Of a stretch of 64,000 nucleotides of DNA, positions 36,401 through 47,614 are shown in pieces. The translations under genes were made by a program, and so were the position numbers. Origin of the DNA: Patiria pectinifera (Eukaryota > Echinodermata > Asteroidea > Valvatida > Asterinidae); contig CM057147.1 of NCBI GenBank assembly GCA_029964075.1, positions 29,037,513 to 29,101,512 on the forward strand, written 5' to 3'. Under the pieces are notes generated by a model. It saw only the letters and a program-made list of their open reading frames with translations. It ran no database searches and had not been told where the DNA came from. The number at the start of each line of letters is the position of its first letter. Positions within the stretch are counted from its first letter, which is position 1.

Positions 36401-39400
36401 TGCGAGGCCGTGGAAATCCGCAGACACCACCCCCATATGAACAGAGATGGAGGGTACGAGCTGGCCCACGTGTACGACCGCCTCCTGTCGCGCGACCAAG
36501 CTTGGTCACGTGACGGGTCACGTGAGGGCCTCAACAACACCAGTTGACAAAGACACCGTGATGGTGTCGCAAGCTCCTGATATGAGTTCTTGTGATCAAA
36601 GTCCCAAAAAGGTATCTTTTATTTAATTTACTAAATTAACGATAAACAACTTCTATTGCGCCCAGGGTGACAGGATAGTCAAGTTGGCCGAGCAGTGTCG
36701 TAAGATGGAGACCGAGGAGGAGAAGGTGCTTCCATTCTACGCTTCCAGCTTGACGCAGGAGGAGCAGGAAGATGTACAGGCTGCTGTGGCAGAACCCCCA
36801 TCGGAACCACTGGCGGAGGTAAGACTAGACTGGGACAGGCGTTGCGCTTCCCGCTTATCCTTGATTTCATGGTTGCTTTTTGCTGTTAGAGGCGCTTCTT
36901 CACTGTTGTCTCATTGGTCAAGCTTCTCAGTAAAACGGAGAATCCTGTTAAGGTTTTACTAGAGAAAAAGTTTGAGTGCTGATCCTTTGTCACGCATGGT
37001 CTGTTTCTCACTAGAATGCGTCTAGTCCATCGACTAGTCAAATCTAGTAAGTGTGTAGCTACAACAGGCCTTCACGTTGTTAATGAAGGCAAATGATGGC
37101 ACGTCATTTGTTTTTCTCTTGTTTTCTATTCTTAACTTAAGTGTAATAAATTATTAATTGTCTTTTTGCAAAGATTGATCATTATTGAACAAACCCTACA
37201 AAAACTTCTCATTAATTGTTAATGTTAACTGTGATAACAAAAGTTTGCAAAAAGCTGCACCAGTTTATCTTTCCGCCATCTTGAAACAGTGACGTAACTT
37301 GCAAATTGACTAGAGAAACAGTGCTCTGAGGCTAGGTTGGTCCAGTTGGACTAGCTAGTCAAACCATGCAGCCTTCTAGTGACATCGAGATCGACTATGG
37401 CTAAGTCTAGTCGACTTTATAACACCTCACCCACAGATTCTGTGTCTTGATTGGCCGAGAGCGAGTCACATGTTACTTTCTAATTTTGCTATCTTTCTGT
37501 GCACGGCCAAAAGTACTATGCGCATTGCAACCAAAGTACTATACCAGTAGCAACCAAAGTACTATTTCCACAGCGCGGTATTTGTGTGCAAATGGATGCT
37601 GGTGTGCGCGTTGCACGCAGCGCGTTTTGTTCCAAAAGAGAGCGCACCACAGAGTTGGGTTCAAACATTTCGCGAAGGGGTAGTTTGGAAGAGAGAAATA
37701 CATTTTCCACCAATTTTGTATTGAAATTGAAGTTTATTTCAACTGTGTTCAGATTTAAATAATTTAAAATATTATAACCAAGCAGAATCCGTGGGTGAAG
37801 TGTTATAAAACAAATATTGAATGCTTTATCTCGTGGTGAAGTAAAACTAGCCTCCCTCGGTGATCCATGGAGCATTCTATTTTCCCTCGGCTTCGCTTCG
37901 GGAAAATAGAATGGTCCATGGATCACCTCGGGAGGCTAGTTTTACTACACCACTCGAAGCATTCAATATTTGTATAATAGTCACCCAACCAAACTAACCC
38001 TTTAGTCACTGTAGCGCCCGAAACTGCCTGAGCACTCTATGGTTTTATTGATTCTTCAGTGAATTAACACAATGTAATACAATGTAGCACAGGTGCTAAT
38101 GGGTTAAGGAATACTTTGTTTAATAGCAGATTTCCGTGACTGCCAACGTTTTCTTTGGGTCAGTTTATTTTTATGTTTGCACTTGAGCATGTTTGTATAC
38201 ATAAATACACATGTAGGTCAGGTCCGCAACAGGCGAAGGGCATAATCGATCCTGATCTACAAACAAGATTGTTCATAATAGACCGTCCTTTTGCTTGGGA
38301 AATAAGATAGGTTTGAAGGCATCCTTTTTGTGTGTGTGAAATGCAGATAGAGTAAACATACACAGCCATGCAACTTTTTTGTCGGACCAGCCGATTTCCT
38401 CATTTTTCACTTCACGCTTATGCCACTCAAAATTGAAAAGCACTGTACAAAGTCCTGTAAAGATTGGAGTTGCCTCTTTTTTTGTTACTTCCAAGTTGCA
38501 TGCCTGTGTATAGAGTAAACATATGTAACTTTTATAACTTGGGTTTCGTTTGAACGTTTTGGAAAATTTTTGAGCAGATTTAGAATTGTTATCCTTTTAT
38601 ACTTTTAAACGTTTAAACGTCACATCCTTCATCATTTTGAATATCAAATGATTTCATTGCAGATTATGCATGAGTACGTCTCACTGGAGAACTTCTGGAA
38701 GCGCTACAACAAGGTCCTGCTGGACAAGGTGGCCCTGGACAAGGAGAGGTCCACGCTGCTGGAGGAGAACCGACAGCTGAGGACGGTCCTGAAGCAGTAC
38801 CTGGACGGCATCTCCGTCAACGATGAGATACTCAGCCAAGTCAACCCGCTGTTTGTGGTCAACCAGCGCACCAATGTCCAGTACGTACATGTAGCATTCA
38901 GCTCTTAGGCCATCAGCTTGGGGGTTTGGTCGGCCTCAAATCAGGGCATAAATGATTATAGTGCGCATGCGCAAGGTATACGGCCCCTAGAGTGGTAACA
39001 AGCATTTTGAAAAAAAGGGTGATAACACCTTAAACGCTGCCATTGCTGCAATGCTATCACATATTTTCCAATTGTGGAGGTGTATACCTTGCCAATAATC
39101 GCTATGACGATTATTCCCCTCATTTGATACCGATTGCCAAAATTTTGGACCGAAGCTGATGGCCTATCTTTCTTTGCCTCTCGTTGCAACCAAGGAGTCC
39201 GTTAGTCTGTTTGAACACTTGTACACTCAGACCTACAACCAGGCTTGGATTATCCAATAGGCACAGTAGGCACTGTGCCTAGGGCTTACAGAAAATTTGG
39301 GGCCTATGAAAAATTTGATGGCCTATGAAAATACTGCAGTGTGCCATACACCAACGTAAACATGTGCTCTTGTTCCCCAGCTGGGGACTACACATGTGTT

Positions 39401-39981
39401 GTCCGATGGTATTATGGGGACATAAAATGCTAAGGAGACAGCAGAAAGTCCCCAAAACTTGGTCCAAATTTCTCTAACATTAAAAAGCTTCCCCGTAAAA
39501 CAGTGACGGCCCACCCGTCCACACACACACAAGAAAATGTTTAATGAATTTAGTATCCTCAGAATTTGTTATTTCACCAACTGACGCTGATGTAGCTGCA
39601 TGTACATGTACATATGATGTACATTTAAAGCTTGTTGTCCCCAAGCACATGATACCAACAGGCTTTTAGAGCTACCAGAGTGGCCTGGCTTGCTTAGTAC
39701 AGCCTAGCATCAACATGAAATTGGTACCGATGTGCATTTTCCAGTAAAATTTCCCCAAAAGGGATGTCAAGTAGATCATACGTTTAAAAGGAGTAGAAAG
39801 TTGCACAAAATGTTTTCCTAAGAATAATCATCTCATGGACCCCTTAAATGACTCCACTGTAATCAATTGTCTTCTTTCTGCATTTTTTTCCAGGTTGTCT
39901 GTACCTGTGATGGACCCTAGGATCAAGAGACCGACCCAGACAGTTGTGGAAGCGGCCCATATCATCAAGCACACCATATAG
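30489..39981 (+). CDS. CCDC65: Dynein regulatory complex subunit 2 (CCDC65/DRC2)
   Basis: DRC2 is a coiled-coil subunit of the nexin-dynein regulatory complex in motile cilia and sperm flagella. Coding exons: 30489-30641, 31668-31920, 32823-33046, 33904-34101, 35189-35407, 36666-36818, 38663-38880, 39894-39981. All splice sites are GT/AG and phases agree, giving 501 aa (human 484). The start is a lysine-rich [15 protein letters not shown], then [20 protein letters not shown]. Strong family blocks are [20 protein letters not shown] (about 79-98), [15 protein letters not shown] (about 99-113), [16 protein letters not shown] (about 364-379), [11 protein letters not shown] (about 408) and [20 protein letters not shown] (about 444-463). 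The C-terminus is [12 protein letters not shown]. Almost the whole protein is predicted coiled coil. The gene looks intact; its introns carry many transposons. Confidence 0.96.
30862..31189. mobile_element. MITE, ends CAGTGTTTCCCCTG / CAGGGGAAACCCTG
   Basis: Inverted 14-bp ends with one mismatch enclose a non-coding body in which CACCTCGCT is repeated near both ends. It is in CCDC65 coding intron 1. The ends are reminiscent of hAT-type MITEs, which is an inference. Confidence 0.65.
32005..32264. mobile_element. GGGCCCAATTTCACGG element, copy 1 (CCDC65 intron)
   Basis: Begins GGGCCCAATTTCACGGCGCT and ends with the inverse TGTGAAATTGGGCCC. An adjacent second copy follows at 32303-32552 in the same orientation, sharing TAAGCACAGCAAAAGGCACG. 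A third copy at 3419-3780 is split. No ORF. Confidence 0.75.
32303..32552. mobile_element. GGGCCCAATTTCACGG element, copy 2 (CCDC65 intron)
   Basis: Direct neighbour and close relative of 32005-32264, with the same inverted ends (GTGAAATTGGTCCC on the right). Confidence 0.75.
33340..33790. repeat. Minisatellite, 64-67-bp unit (CCDC65 intron)
   Basis: About six to seven tandem copies of a unit containing CAGACTGCCGACCTAGGCTA, ACAAGTTCTAT and TTTGTGATCAGAGTTGTCCT. The first copies are 64 bp; later ones gain CTTCTC/TTC changes and become 67 bp. It lies just upstream of the exon at 33904. Confidence 0.9.
34272..34616 (+). mobile_element. Non-autonomous DNA element (inverse copy at 7843-8196)
   Basis: Matches the reverse complement of 7843-8196 over most of its length, with TTATTCAGG near the right end. 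Lies between CCDC65 exons 33904-34101 and 35189-35407. Confidence 0.65.
34805..35065 (+). repeat. Interspersed repeat (partner 21180-21425)
   Basis: Second copy of the repeat at 21180-21425, same orientation, in the CCDC65 intron before the exon at 35189. Confidence 0.6.
35683..35960 (+). repeat. Partial copy of the AAAGGGCCCATG-ended MITE
   Basis: Shares TTTTGCCATTTTCAAG, TATTTTGGTGCCTTTTTG and GCAGAAACCTCAATG with 12869-13457. The inner part is deleted. Confidence 0.65.
36235..36629. mobile_element. Penelope-like retroelement C-terminal fragment in 95-bp inverted repeats
   Basis: The outer arms (36235-36329 and 36536-36629) are near-perfect inverted copies. Between them one frame reads [20 protein letters not shown], then [20 protein letters not shown] and [15 protein letters not shown]. 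This matches the C-terminal tail of GIY-YIG endonuclease regions in Penelope-like reverse transcriptases. No RT is present, so it is a truncated non-autonomous copy or a terminal-repeat remnant. It sits 37 bp upstream of the CCDC65 exon at 36666. Confidence 0.7.
37412..37980. mobile_element. Hairpin MITE pair related to 3499-3715
   Basis: 37802-37978 is a long hairpin with ends ACAAATATTGAATGC and its inverse and centre CCCTCGGCTTCGCTTCGGG, matching the hairpin at 3499-3715. The upstream part (37412-37470) is the inverse of the right flank of that copy (TTATAACACCTCACCCACAG), so the whole is probably one larger element with an internal insertion. Confidence 0.65.
38920..39172 (+). repeat. Interspersed repeat, copy 2 (partner 2088-2350)
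   Basis: Same orientation and order as 2088-2350. Lies in the last CCDC65 intron. Confidence 0.7.
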
Positions 39982-40170
39982 AAATCCCTGACGTTTGGTG
40001 TTCTGAACCGCAAAGTCAAGATGGCCACATAGTGAGACTCAACCATAATCATCTAGCACACCATATAACCCCCCCCCCCTCCTTGCTCAGCTTCCTGTAC
40101 CACAGAGTTTGAAAAACCCATATGGACAGTGTTTGCAGCGGTCCATATCATCAAGCACACCATGTAAACC
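39928..40170 (+). repeat. CCDC65: Tail of the CCDC65 last exon repeated in the 3' UTR
   Basis: The end of the coding exon (GCGGCCCATATCATCAAGCA, then CACCATATAG) recurs at 40136-40168 as GCGGTCCATATCATCAAGCA with CACCATGTAA. A shorter form (CATCTAGCACACCATATAA) occurs at 40050-40069. This is a local duplication of the terminal coding segment, now downstream of the stop at 39979-39981. Confidence 0.75.
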
Positions 40171-40368
40171 CCCTGGCTTTCTGACCAATCAGAGAGCAAA
40201 AGAGGTCATGTGGTCTTAACTTTCACCCAATGAGATGCTGGATGTTAGGACATTGTGCATTACATTCTTTACTTCCACCCCCCCCCCAAAAAAAAAACAC
40301 ATTCTAGAAAAACTTAAGTGTTTCAAGCTGTCAATTTGAAACCAGAGAAAATGTCTTTACTCATTAAA

Positions 40369-40766
40369 AGGGTTCGACCTTAACTTTTTTTTACTAGCCA
40401 GCCGGGTTACTCAAACAGACTCTTAACTAGCCTGCCGGCATTTTCACTAGCCCGCATGTTTTTCTTCTAAAGAGTGTCCCTTAAACAACAATGTGCATAC
40501 ATGTATCCTGAGGCAATCTTGTCAGTGCTTTTAATAAACAGATCTAATAATTGAACCCTAAACAGTTTATAAAATTAGACACAAATATTGATATAGGTTT
40601 GCTTTCTGAATTTAATGATTTATTTCTTCATGTCCTTTCATCTTTGCCTAATAGCCCAATAATTTTTGCCTTGCCAGCCGGGCTACTTTAATAAGGAATA
40701 GTTTGACTAGCCCGCCGCTGTTTTGACTAGCATTTGGCTAGCAGGCTACTGCTAAAGTCGAACCCT
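40369..40766. mobile_element. MITE, ends AGGGTTCGAC / GTCGAACCCT
   Basis: Short inverted ends enclose a non-coding body in which ACTAGCC(A/T/C)GCCGG is repeated near both ends. ACTCATTAA occurs directly outside both ends and is the likely target duplication (8-9 bp, hAT-like). It inserted into the presumed CCDC65 3' UTR. Confidence 0.75.
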
Positions 40767-40810
40767 ACTCATTAACTAAGTCTACTTTTCATAGATTTTA
40801 CTGAGAAAAA

Positions 40811-40816
40811 AATAAA
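40811..40816 (+). promoter_or_regulatory. CCDC65: Candidate poly(A) signal AATAAA for CCDC65
   Basis: An AATAAA hexamer in an A-rich context 830 bp after the stop, just beyond the MITE at 40369-40766. Another AATAAA at 40533 lies inside that MITE. Which one is used is unknown. Confidence 0.4.
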
Positions 40817-41407
40817 GAATTAACCAAGAAAATACCCTCATTGTTTTTGTTATGCTACATTAAGCCTTGGTATGGAACTGTTTTTTTCCTTCTAAACCTT
40901 GAACTTCAGGTTAATTTAAATACAAAATCTAGAATGTCCCTTTCTTATTCAAGTTATCTGTTACAACCTTCACTATTTGTGTTATCAACAGTTTTGTACA
41001 TAATTATTATGATTCCGTCCATAGAATGTCATCTAAAACACTTAGTTTGGTTCTTTTGATTGTGCAAATTCAGACCTGAACTTGACTGTTGTTGTTTATA
41101 GATAACTATTTTAAGTGTATAAACTTGTATATAAAAAATAGTGCGGTGAACTTTGGAGGGTTGTACATTTTGATTGACTGAATCTCATCTAAATTTTCCC
41201 CTCCCCACCCCCGGGCCCCCAAAAAACCCACCACAACAACATGCAAATGCATTACCAATGCAAATGAGTATTTACATGTATGCATACATACAACCATTTG
41301 TACAGAAATGATGACCAATGTGGTTTGTTGACACAAAACAGTTCCGAGATGGTTCCGTCATTGTTTATGAAATGATTGACATTATAGTGCAAACGTGTAC
41401 CCCAAAT

Positions 41408-41983
41408 TAAAGGGTAATGGCACGAATTTTACTTGGGAACATTTTTTGTACAACTTCTCAACTACTCTTCTTATATTTAATGCATGGAAACGATTTGGTT
41501 AATCTGATTGAAACGTGCACTTCTTTAAACACTCTTCCTGACAAGTGATGGCGCCGTGATGTCATTTCAGGAAGACACTGTTTAGTTTAGTTTTTTTTCT
41601 GTTCAAATTGTGAACCCAAAATTTTGCTCATTGAAAACATTTGTGAGAAAAATTTGCTCATCGGACTACTGTCATAACAACAAATCACCAAATGGAAGAA
41701 AATTTTAAATTTTCTTCCATAAGACGACGGCAAAATAACACGACGGCAAATACCCAAAAAATCTCGCAAATTTTGGTGCTCGTATATATTTGTAACATTG
41801 AGGTTTCTGCCTGAACATCACACTTTTGCTTATGAATATGCACATTGCATTAGCATAAAACCCCAAAAGGCACCAAAATGCCCTTAAAAATGGCAAAATA
41901 AAAATTGAAAATAAGTTTGAATATGGGACACGAAGGTGCATTTACAAGGACTACATTAGAAAAATACATTACATGGGCCCTTT
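41408..41983 (-). mobile_element. AAAGGGCCCATG-ended MITE, opposite orientation
   Basis: The reverse complement matches 12869-13457 (CATTTGTGAGAAAAATTTGCTCA, GAGGTTTCTGCCTGA, CACCAAAATG). The right end ACATGGGCCCTTT is the element terminus. Confidence 0.7.
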
Positions 41984-42784
41984 ATATTCACATGTCGATA
42001 ATGTTGGAATCAGTGAATGAAGTCTCCCTTTTCCCCTTAAGCCACTTTTGGATTAAAAAAGATGACAGGGAAACAATTTGTTGATGGCATCAACCCATGA
42101 CATTTTATAAGGACATTCTCGAGAATCCTTTGTTGAGAGAAACTGTCAGCAAAAATGTAAATTATATGAGCTTACTCGGCTTTTTGGAAGTTAAAGCTAA
42201 ATTTTAAGGAATGCTTATGACGTTAAGTACGGTCATCTCAGCCCAGATTTCTCTTATCGTTACAGTTTGTCAATATTATGCTATACCCTAAGTACTTCAT
42301 GTTTGATTCAGAAAGCGAGACTCAAAATTACAAATGAATGTTTCATAACAATAACAACGTGTACAATGCCAGTTTCGAACACTAAGGGTTGACATTTAAC
42401 ACATCGGCTTGACAATTAAATTCCTGCGAAGAATATACAACCATATGGTTGCGAAGGCGAAACGTCTACCGTTGATAAGCAAAGCTAATAAGATTACATA
42501 CTTAGATATAACAGCAGTGAAATTCGTGCGCCCCCTAAAAACATGGCATTTTGACGTGTTTCTCAGGATGACGCCGTCATCGATGCAGAAACGTCAGTAC
42601 TGGTTACCAGTGTTGGAGCAAAGGCTTTAATTGACCCTCAAGGCCAAGGCCAAGGCCAAGGCTTTGACCCTCAAGCCTCGAGGCCAAGGCCAATTAAGGC
42701 TTAACCCTCAAGGCCAAGGCCAAGGCCCTGTTTTATGAAATGACCACTGATATAGAACTAATTATAGTCACATGAGTGACACAT

Positions 42785-43092
42785 CATCACGCAAGGGCGG
42801 ATCCAGAACACAATTTGGGGGGGGGGGGGGCAAAGAAATTTTGGTCCTCCCAAAAAAATTGGGTCAAAAAATTACGGCTTGGGCTTCGGGGCCCGCTTAA
42901 GGGCCCCGAAAAAGTTTTGGATTCGAGATGCTCTGTGGTGCGATTTGAGGCAATTTCTGACCATTTTAACCGATGTTTTTTTAGGAAAAGATGGTGGTGT
43001 ACTCATTGCCTGCCTTTATTACGACGTCACATACAAAAAAATGGGGGGGGGGGGGGGCATGGCCCCTTTTGGCCCCCCTGGATTCGCCCTTA
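42785..43092. mobile_element. MITE, ends GGGCGGATCCAGA / CTGGATTCGCCC
   Basis: Inverted ends and G-runs just inside each end are typical of the widespread GGGGCGGATCCAG non-autonomous elements. The enclosed ORFs are low complexity and not credible proteins. Confidence 0.65.
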
Positions 43093-43679
43093 TCATCACG
43101 AGTTGCTCGTTACGAAGAACAACATTTCTTTAATTGCAATCAACATGCTCGCATAGGCCTACACCGTTTTATGACTACACTGTATCTATTAAAGTATAAG
43201 TTCAGGTCTTCAATATGGTTTAACTAAACAAAAATAATGATGGTTTAACTAAACAAAATAATGATTTACTTCTATATTGACACACAATTCTAACAAGTGT
43301 AACAAAAGGGGGATCCAAAAAACTGATTTGGGATAGCTTTATTTGCTGGCCCAACATGGTCAGAAATATCAGAATTATCTAAAACAGATACATGCAAATC
43401 TTTAGCACTTATCAGGGAGACATAAACAACCAATCAGATCTATTCCATAGTTATATGCAATTAAAGTGATCATCTCATTAGCCCCACAAGTGTACGGAAT
43501 ATTTTTGCAGCAAATCTACTACAATGGTAACAAAATGTGATGCTACAAAAGTGGAAGTGTGCCCAACACACAAATCTATAGGGTGCTTCCCTCCATCATG
43601 GTAATACGATTAAAATGGTAACAGCAAAATTTCGAACAGATTTATCTGGAAAATGCAAGAATCTATGGGCCTTGAAGAG

Positions 43680-43812
43680 CCTTGACTCAAATTTGCAAGG
43701 CCCTGAACCCTCAAGGCCAAGGCCAAGGCTTTTGCCCTCAAGCCTCGAGGCCAAGGCCAAGGCCCTAAAATTCAGCCTTAAGGCAGCCTTAAGGCCAAGG
43801 CCCAGCATCAAG
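43680..43812. repeat. AAGGCC simple repeat (also 42620-42740)
   Basis: Tandem AAGGCCAAGGCC with TCAAGCCTCGAGGCCAAGG inserts. The same pattern is at 42620-42740 and, briefly, at 1451-1475. ORFs across it are repeat artefacts. Confidence 0.8.
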
Positions 43813-44168
43813 GCACAACATCACTGCTGGTTACTGATAAGGCTAACCTTCAAGTCTGGAAAAAATCGTTCAAAAACTCCCCCAAGTCTATGTATTTAGG
43901 CCTATATCAGTTTCTAGAATTTCCTCCAAGTTGTTATTTCACGAGTAGTTGAACACTTTTATCATCTAAGTCTATTCCGAATTTCAGCTTAATCTGTTGT
44001 TGCAGACGCTAGCGTTACACCTTGAACTACTCTCCAAGGAAAATGTCGATGAGGATTTTTTCCCCGCTCAGCCCACGTGCATTGTTCAGCAAAGCGCCAT
44101 AGGCGCTACGGTTGACCGATTCCGGCCAAGCAACACAATAACGAAGGGTATACGGTCGAACACCTTTA

Positions 44169-44953
44169 TACGGAAGCGCATTTAGGAGACGACCGAAAAT
44201 ATTTTTTTAGGCCCACTACTTCGCCCGGGCGGATTACTGTTTCGCCCGGGCGGATTGCTATTTCGCCCGGGCGGATTGCTATTTCGCCCGGGCGGATTGC
44301 TATTTCGCCCGGGCGGATTAATATTTCGCCCGGGCGGATTACAATTCGCCCGGGCGAATTAGTATTTCGCCCGGGCGAATTACCATTTCGCCCGGACGGA
44401 TTGCTATTTCGCCCGGGCGGATTGCTATTTCGCCCGGGCGGATTGCTATTTCGCCCGGGCGGATTAATATTTCGCCCGGGCGGATTACAATTCGCCCGGG
44501 CGAATTAGTATTTCGCCCGGGCGAATTACCATTTCGCCCGGACGGATTGCTATTTCGCCCGGGCGGATTGCTATTTCGCCCGGGCGGATTGCTATTTCGC
44601 CCGGGCGGATTAATATTTCGCCCGGGCGGATTACAATTCGCCCGGGCGAATTAGTATTTCGCCTGGGCGAATTACCATTTCGCCCGGACGGATTGCTATT
44701 TCGCCCGGGCGGATTGCTATTTCGCCCGGGCGGATAACTATTTCGTCCGGGCGGATTACTAATCCGCCCGGGCGAAATAGTAACCCGTCCGGGCGAAATG
44801 GTAATTCGCCCGGGCGAAATACTAATTCGCCCGGGCGAATTGTAATCCGCCCGGGCGAAATATTAATCCGCCCGGGCGAAATAGTAATCCGCCCGGGCGA
44901 AATAGTAATCCGCCCGGGCGAAAAAAGTAAATACACTTCCGTACTCCCCAGCC
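44169..44953. mobile_element. Foldback element with GCCCGGGC tandem-palindrome arms, copy 1
   Basis: Ends TACGGAAGCGCATTTAGG (left) and ATACACTTCCGTA (right) are inverted. The left arm (44218-44750) is tandem units of about 21 bp of the type TTTCGCCCGGGCGGATTGCT. A longer block, running through two AATTAGTATTTCGCCC units, is itself repeated about three times. The right arm (44757-44922) is the same unit inverted. Each unit contains the palindrome TTCGCCCGGGCGAA or a near relative. There are no real ORFs. No clear target duplication was found for this copy. Confidence 0.85.
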
Positions 44954-45017
44954 CTTCACTAAAATTAATTTGTGTTATTTTGCTCTGGACCTCTTGTGGC
45001 ACGTCAAGCAATCTTCA

Positions 45018-45577
45018 AGAAGGCGCTTCGCTCGTACCCCCGCCCTGCAAACAGGACGCTGGGATACTCTGATGAATTTACGCTCTGATTGGTTGGATTT
45101 GCGTGACCTGTGACCTGCGCGTCATCAAGGTCATGACTCTGCAAGGTTTGAAACGGCCGTTAAAACTGGTCCATTACTCTTTTATTCCAGTTTAGAGATG
45201 TTTTTTTATTCGTTGAAAAGTGTAATAATGTAGGAAATTCTGTAAAACTTATCTGTGTTGTAAATTTACAATTCCCGTCACTTGCTCAGGCTTCGTTTCG
45301 AATCACGAACGGTCGGATTGTATTATGCGACGCTCAAAATTGAGTCCACATGGTCCGCAATGAAGCAGAAATCACATCCGGTATGGAACGTGTGAATTTC
45401 TATGGGAAGTTTTCGGATAGCATTTGCGCATATTGTCTAACTGTGGTCTTGAACAGCTGCAGCCAGATGCTTTATACATAGGTCATAGGCCACTTCCTTC
45501 ACAAGATTCTGTGAAGCTCATCAGAGTATCCCATCCTGTTTGCAGGGCGGGGGGTACGAGCGAAAGAAGGCGCAAGA
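45018..45577. mobile_element. Element with about 55-bp terminal inverted repeats
   Basis: The left end (TTCGCTCGTACCCCCGCCCT, GCAAACAGGA, GGGATACTCTGATGA) is present inverted at 45508-45577. The body is non-coding. Confidence 0.75.
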
Positions 45578-46071
45578 ATCTCACCATGTTGAACAAAATG
45601 GGTACTGAGCGGGGAGCACAATGTAAATAAATTTGAGGAGTTAATTAGGTTATTCAGAAGTTCGGAACATTACGGAAGTGTAATTTCATTTCATTCTGAA
45701 AACGGTTTTCAGGGGAAATATTATTGTCATAAAAAGTCACACACGTACAAGCATTCCAAGTAAATTGTTCTCATCCCCAAAAGGATAATAATTTTAACAC
45801 AAATCTCTAAAATCATCCATTGAAACATTTCACAATTTTCTTAACTAATTCAACGGTTATTTAAAGCAGTTTTTACATTCTACTTTTTCCCTTTCATTGT
45901 TTAAAACAATGTCTTTATACACGTGTTATCAGATAAGCTGATTTTATTTGGAGGTTTTCAGCAACGCGCACCACCATTTTGAAACGAAAAATAAATACGA
46001 GGGGAAAATGGAGCAAACTTCGAGGTCATGACTACCAAGCTTGAAAATGCATATTGACTTTTGTTGGATAT

Positions 46072-47109
46072 GTTGTGCCCATTCTTGAAAATCACGCATT
46101 CTCGAAAATGGGCAGGCACATTCTCGAGAATGTGCAACTGGATCCTTGCTCAATCTTGGCAAAAAATAACTCTTCCAGATTGAGCGCACATTCTTGAGAA
46201 TGCGTGACAAGATAACGGTCTTGTCGATGCCGAGCACCGGCTGCCTTTGGCAAGTCTAGCTGAATCCTCGTTCACTGATTCTCAATAATTACACTGTTGC
46301 AACGCAAGGCGCTGAAAAGTAGAGTGGACATGAAAAGTATACGCGTATTGGGGGAGGGGACCGGGGAAAAAAATAAGAATAAATAAGAAAGAATTCAGAT
46401 TTTTAAGCTTCAGCGCAGCACGCGCCATTCATTGGAACCGTAAGTTAACGCAACTTGAGTGTTTGCGTCATCCAATGGGAGCATGGTGGTGCGCGCGCGT
46501 GTATGGCGTTTTTACAAACCGTATAATATTTTTAATTCGTACTACATGTACCTATTAACCTAAAAAATATCACTTGAAGTTGAACGTCCCACTACAATGA
46601 TAATATGTTCCCATTATCCTTGTCAGAATCATCTTATAAAACATTGCTTACTGGACGTATAACGTATTCCTCATGCGTTCTCAGCATGCATTTGATACAT
46701 ACAGGGACTTGTACTTGTCTAGCCTAAACAAAGCACTTCCCAGACTAGTTCCCAGTCCTCCATTATTACAAAACTTCCCATAAGTAGGCAGGAAAAAGCA
46801 ATAATAACAGGTTTAATTTGATTCAAATTATCGTAGTTATACGAGTACAGAAGCATGGAACATTTTCTTTCCTCTTTATATGAATTGTTTCCCTTTAAAC
46901 CGCTATACAATTCATTTAACATAATTATGTCGTGCAATGTTTGTTAAGATTGGGCAAAATTCATAAATTGTGCACGTGGTATTCCCACCCAATCTTAAGA
47001 ATGAGCGCTCATTTTCAAGAATGAGCGCTCATTTTCAAGAATGGGCGCTCATTCTTAAGAATGCGCGCTCATTTTCGAGAATGCGTGATTTTCAAGAATG
47101 GGCACAACA
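46072..47109. mobile_element. Foldback element with AGAATGCGCGCATTCT-type palindromes
   Basis: A 39-bp inverted repeat marks the ends (GTTGTGCCCATTCTTGAAAA on the left, its inverse on the right). Inside each end are tandem palindromic words such as GAGCGCTCATTTTCAAGAAT. The left interior matches the repeat at 28970-29350. Length about 1.04 kb, no coding capacity. Confidence 0.8.
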
Positions 47110-47383
47110 ACTACATAATAACTACTGGTAAAAAAATGTAGTTGTGCGTAACGCACGTTTCGCCCCACGTACTACTGCGTGTAGAGCGTCCATGAAGAAA
47201 CGGGGAATTTTGTCTCATATGTTGCGCGTTCCGCGCTTATTTGTTTATCATGTAATTGGACCATATTTCACAAGCTGCGTTGACGCGATTCTAACGCGAT
47301 TCAATAATCAATAGGTCAATAATCTTCCGCTTGAAAAACAGACACATGACCACGTGACGCCATCCGACATCACTGATGACGGG

Positions 47384-47614
47384 CAATGGACCGATCCAGT
47401 AAGCCCCTCCCACTGCGCACGTGGGCAAATTAACACGTGCTCCTTTCCAATGCCACGCTACATTTTCCTGCCTCGCGCATCATACGCGCGTGCACGTACG
47501 CATGTCGGACTTTCGTGCATGCATGTCGGACGTTTGTGCACGCATGTCGGACATAAATCACGGTTGTGATTGATCAGAATACCATGGGGCGGTGCTTACT
47601 GGATCGGTCCATTG
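47384..47614. mobile_element. MITE, ends CAATGGACCGATCCAGTAAG and inverse
   Basis: Inverted ends of about 28 bp (the right end reads CTTACTGGATCGGTCCATTG). The interior has three tandem CATGTCGGAC(T/G)TTCGTGCATG-like units. Confidence 0.8.

Noticed and set aside
36323..36547. The 74-aa ORF as a host gene or extra CCDC65 exon
   Set aside because: It matches the C-terminal tail of Penelope-like elements, lies inside inverted repeats, and CCDC65 is complete without it.
43997..44185. 62-aa ORF after a TTGTTGCAG that looks like an acceptor
   Set aside because: The ORF runs into the foldback element terminus, has no recognisable domain and no partner exon; a lone acceptor-like site is not enough.
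44218..44922. CRISPR-like array appearance
   Set aside because: There are no unique spacers, the units are contiguous and inverted in the second arm, and the genome is animal. The pattern is a foldback transposon.
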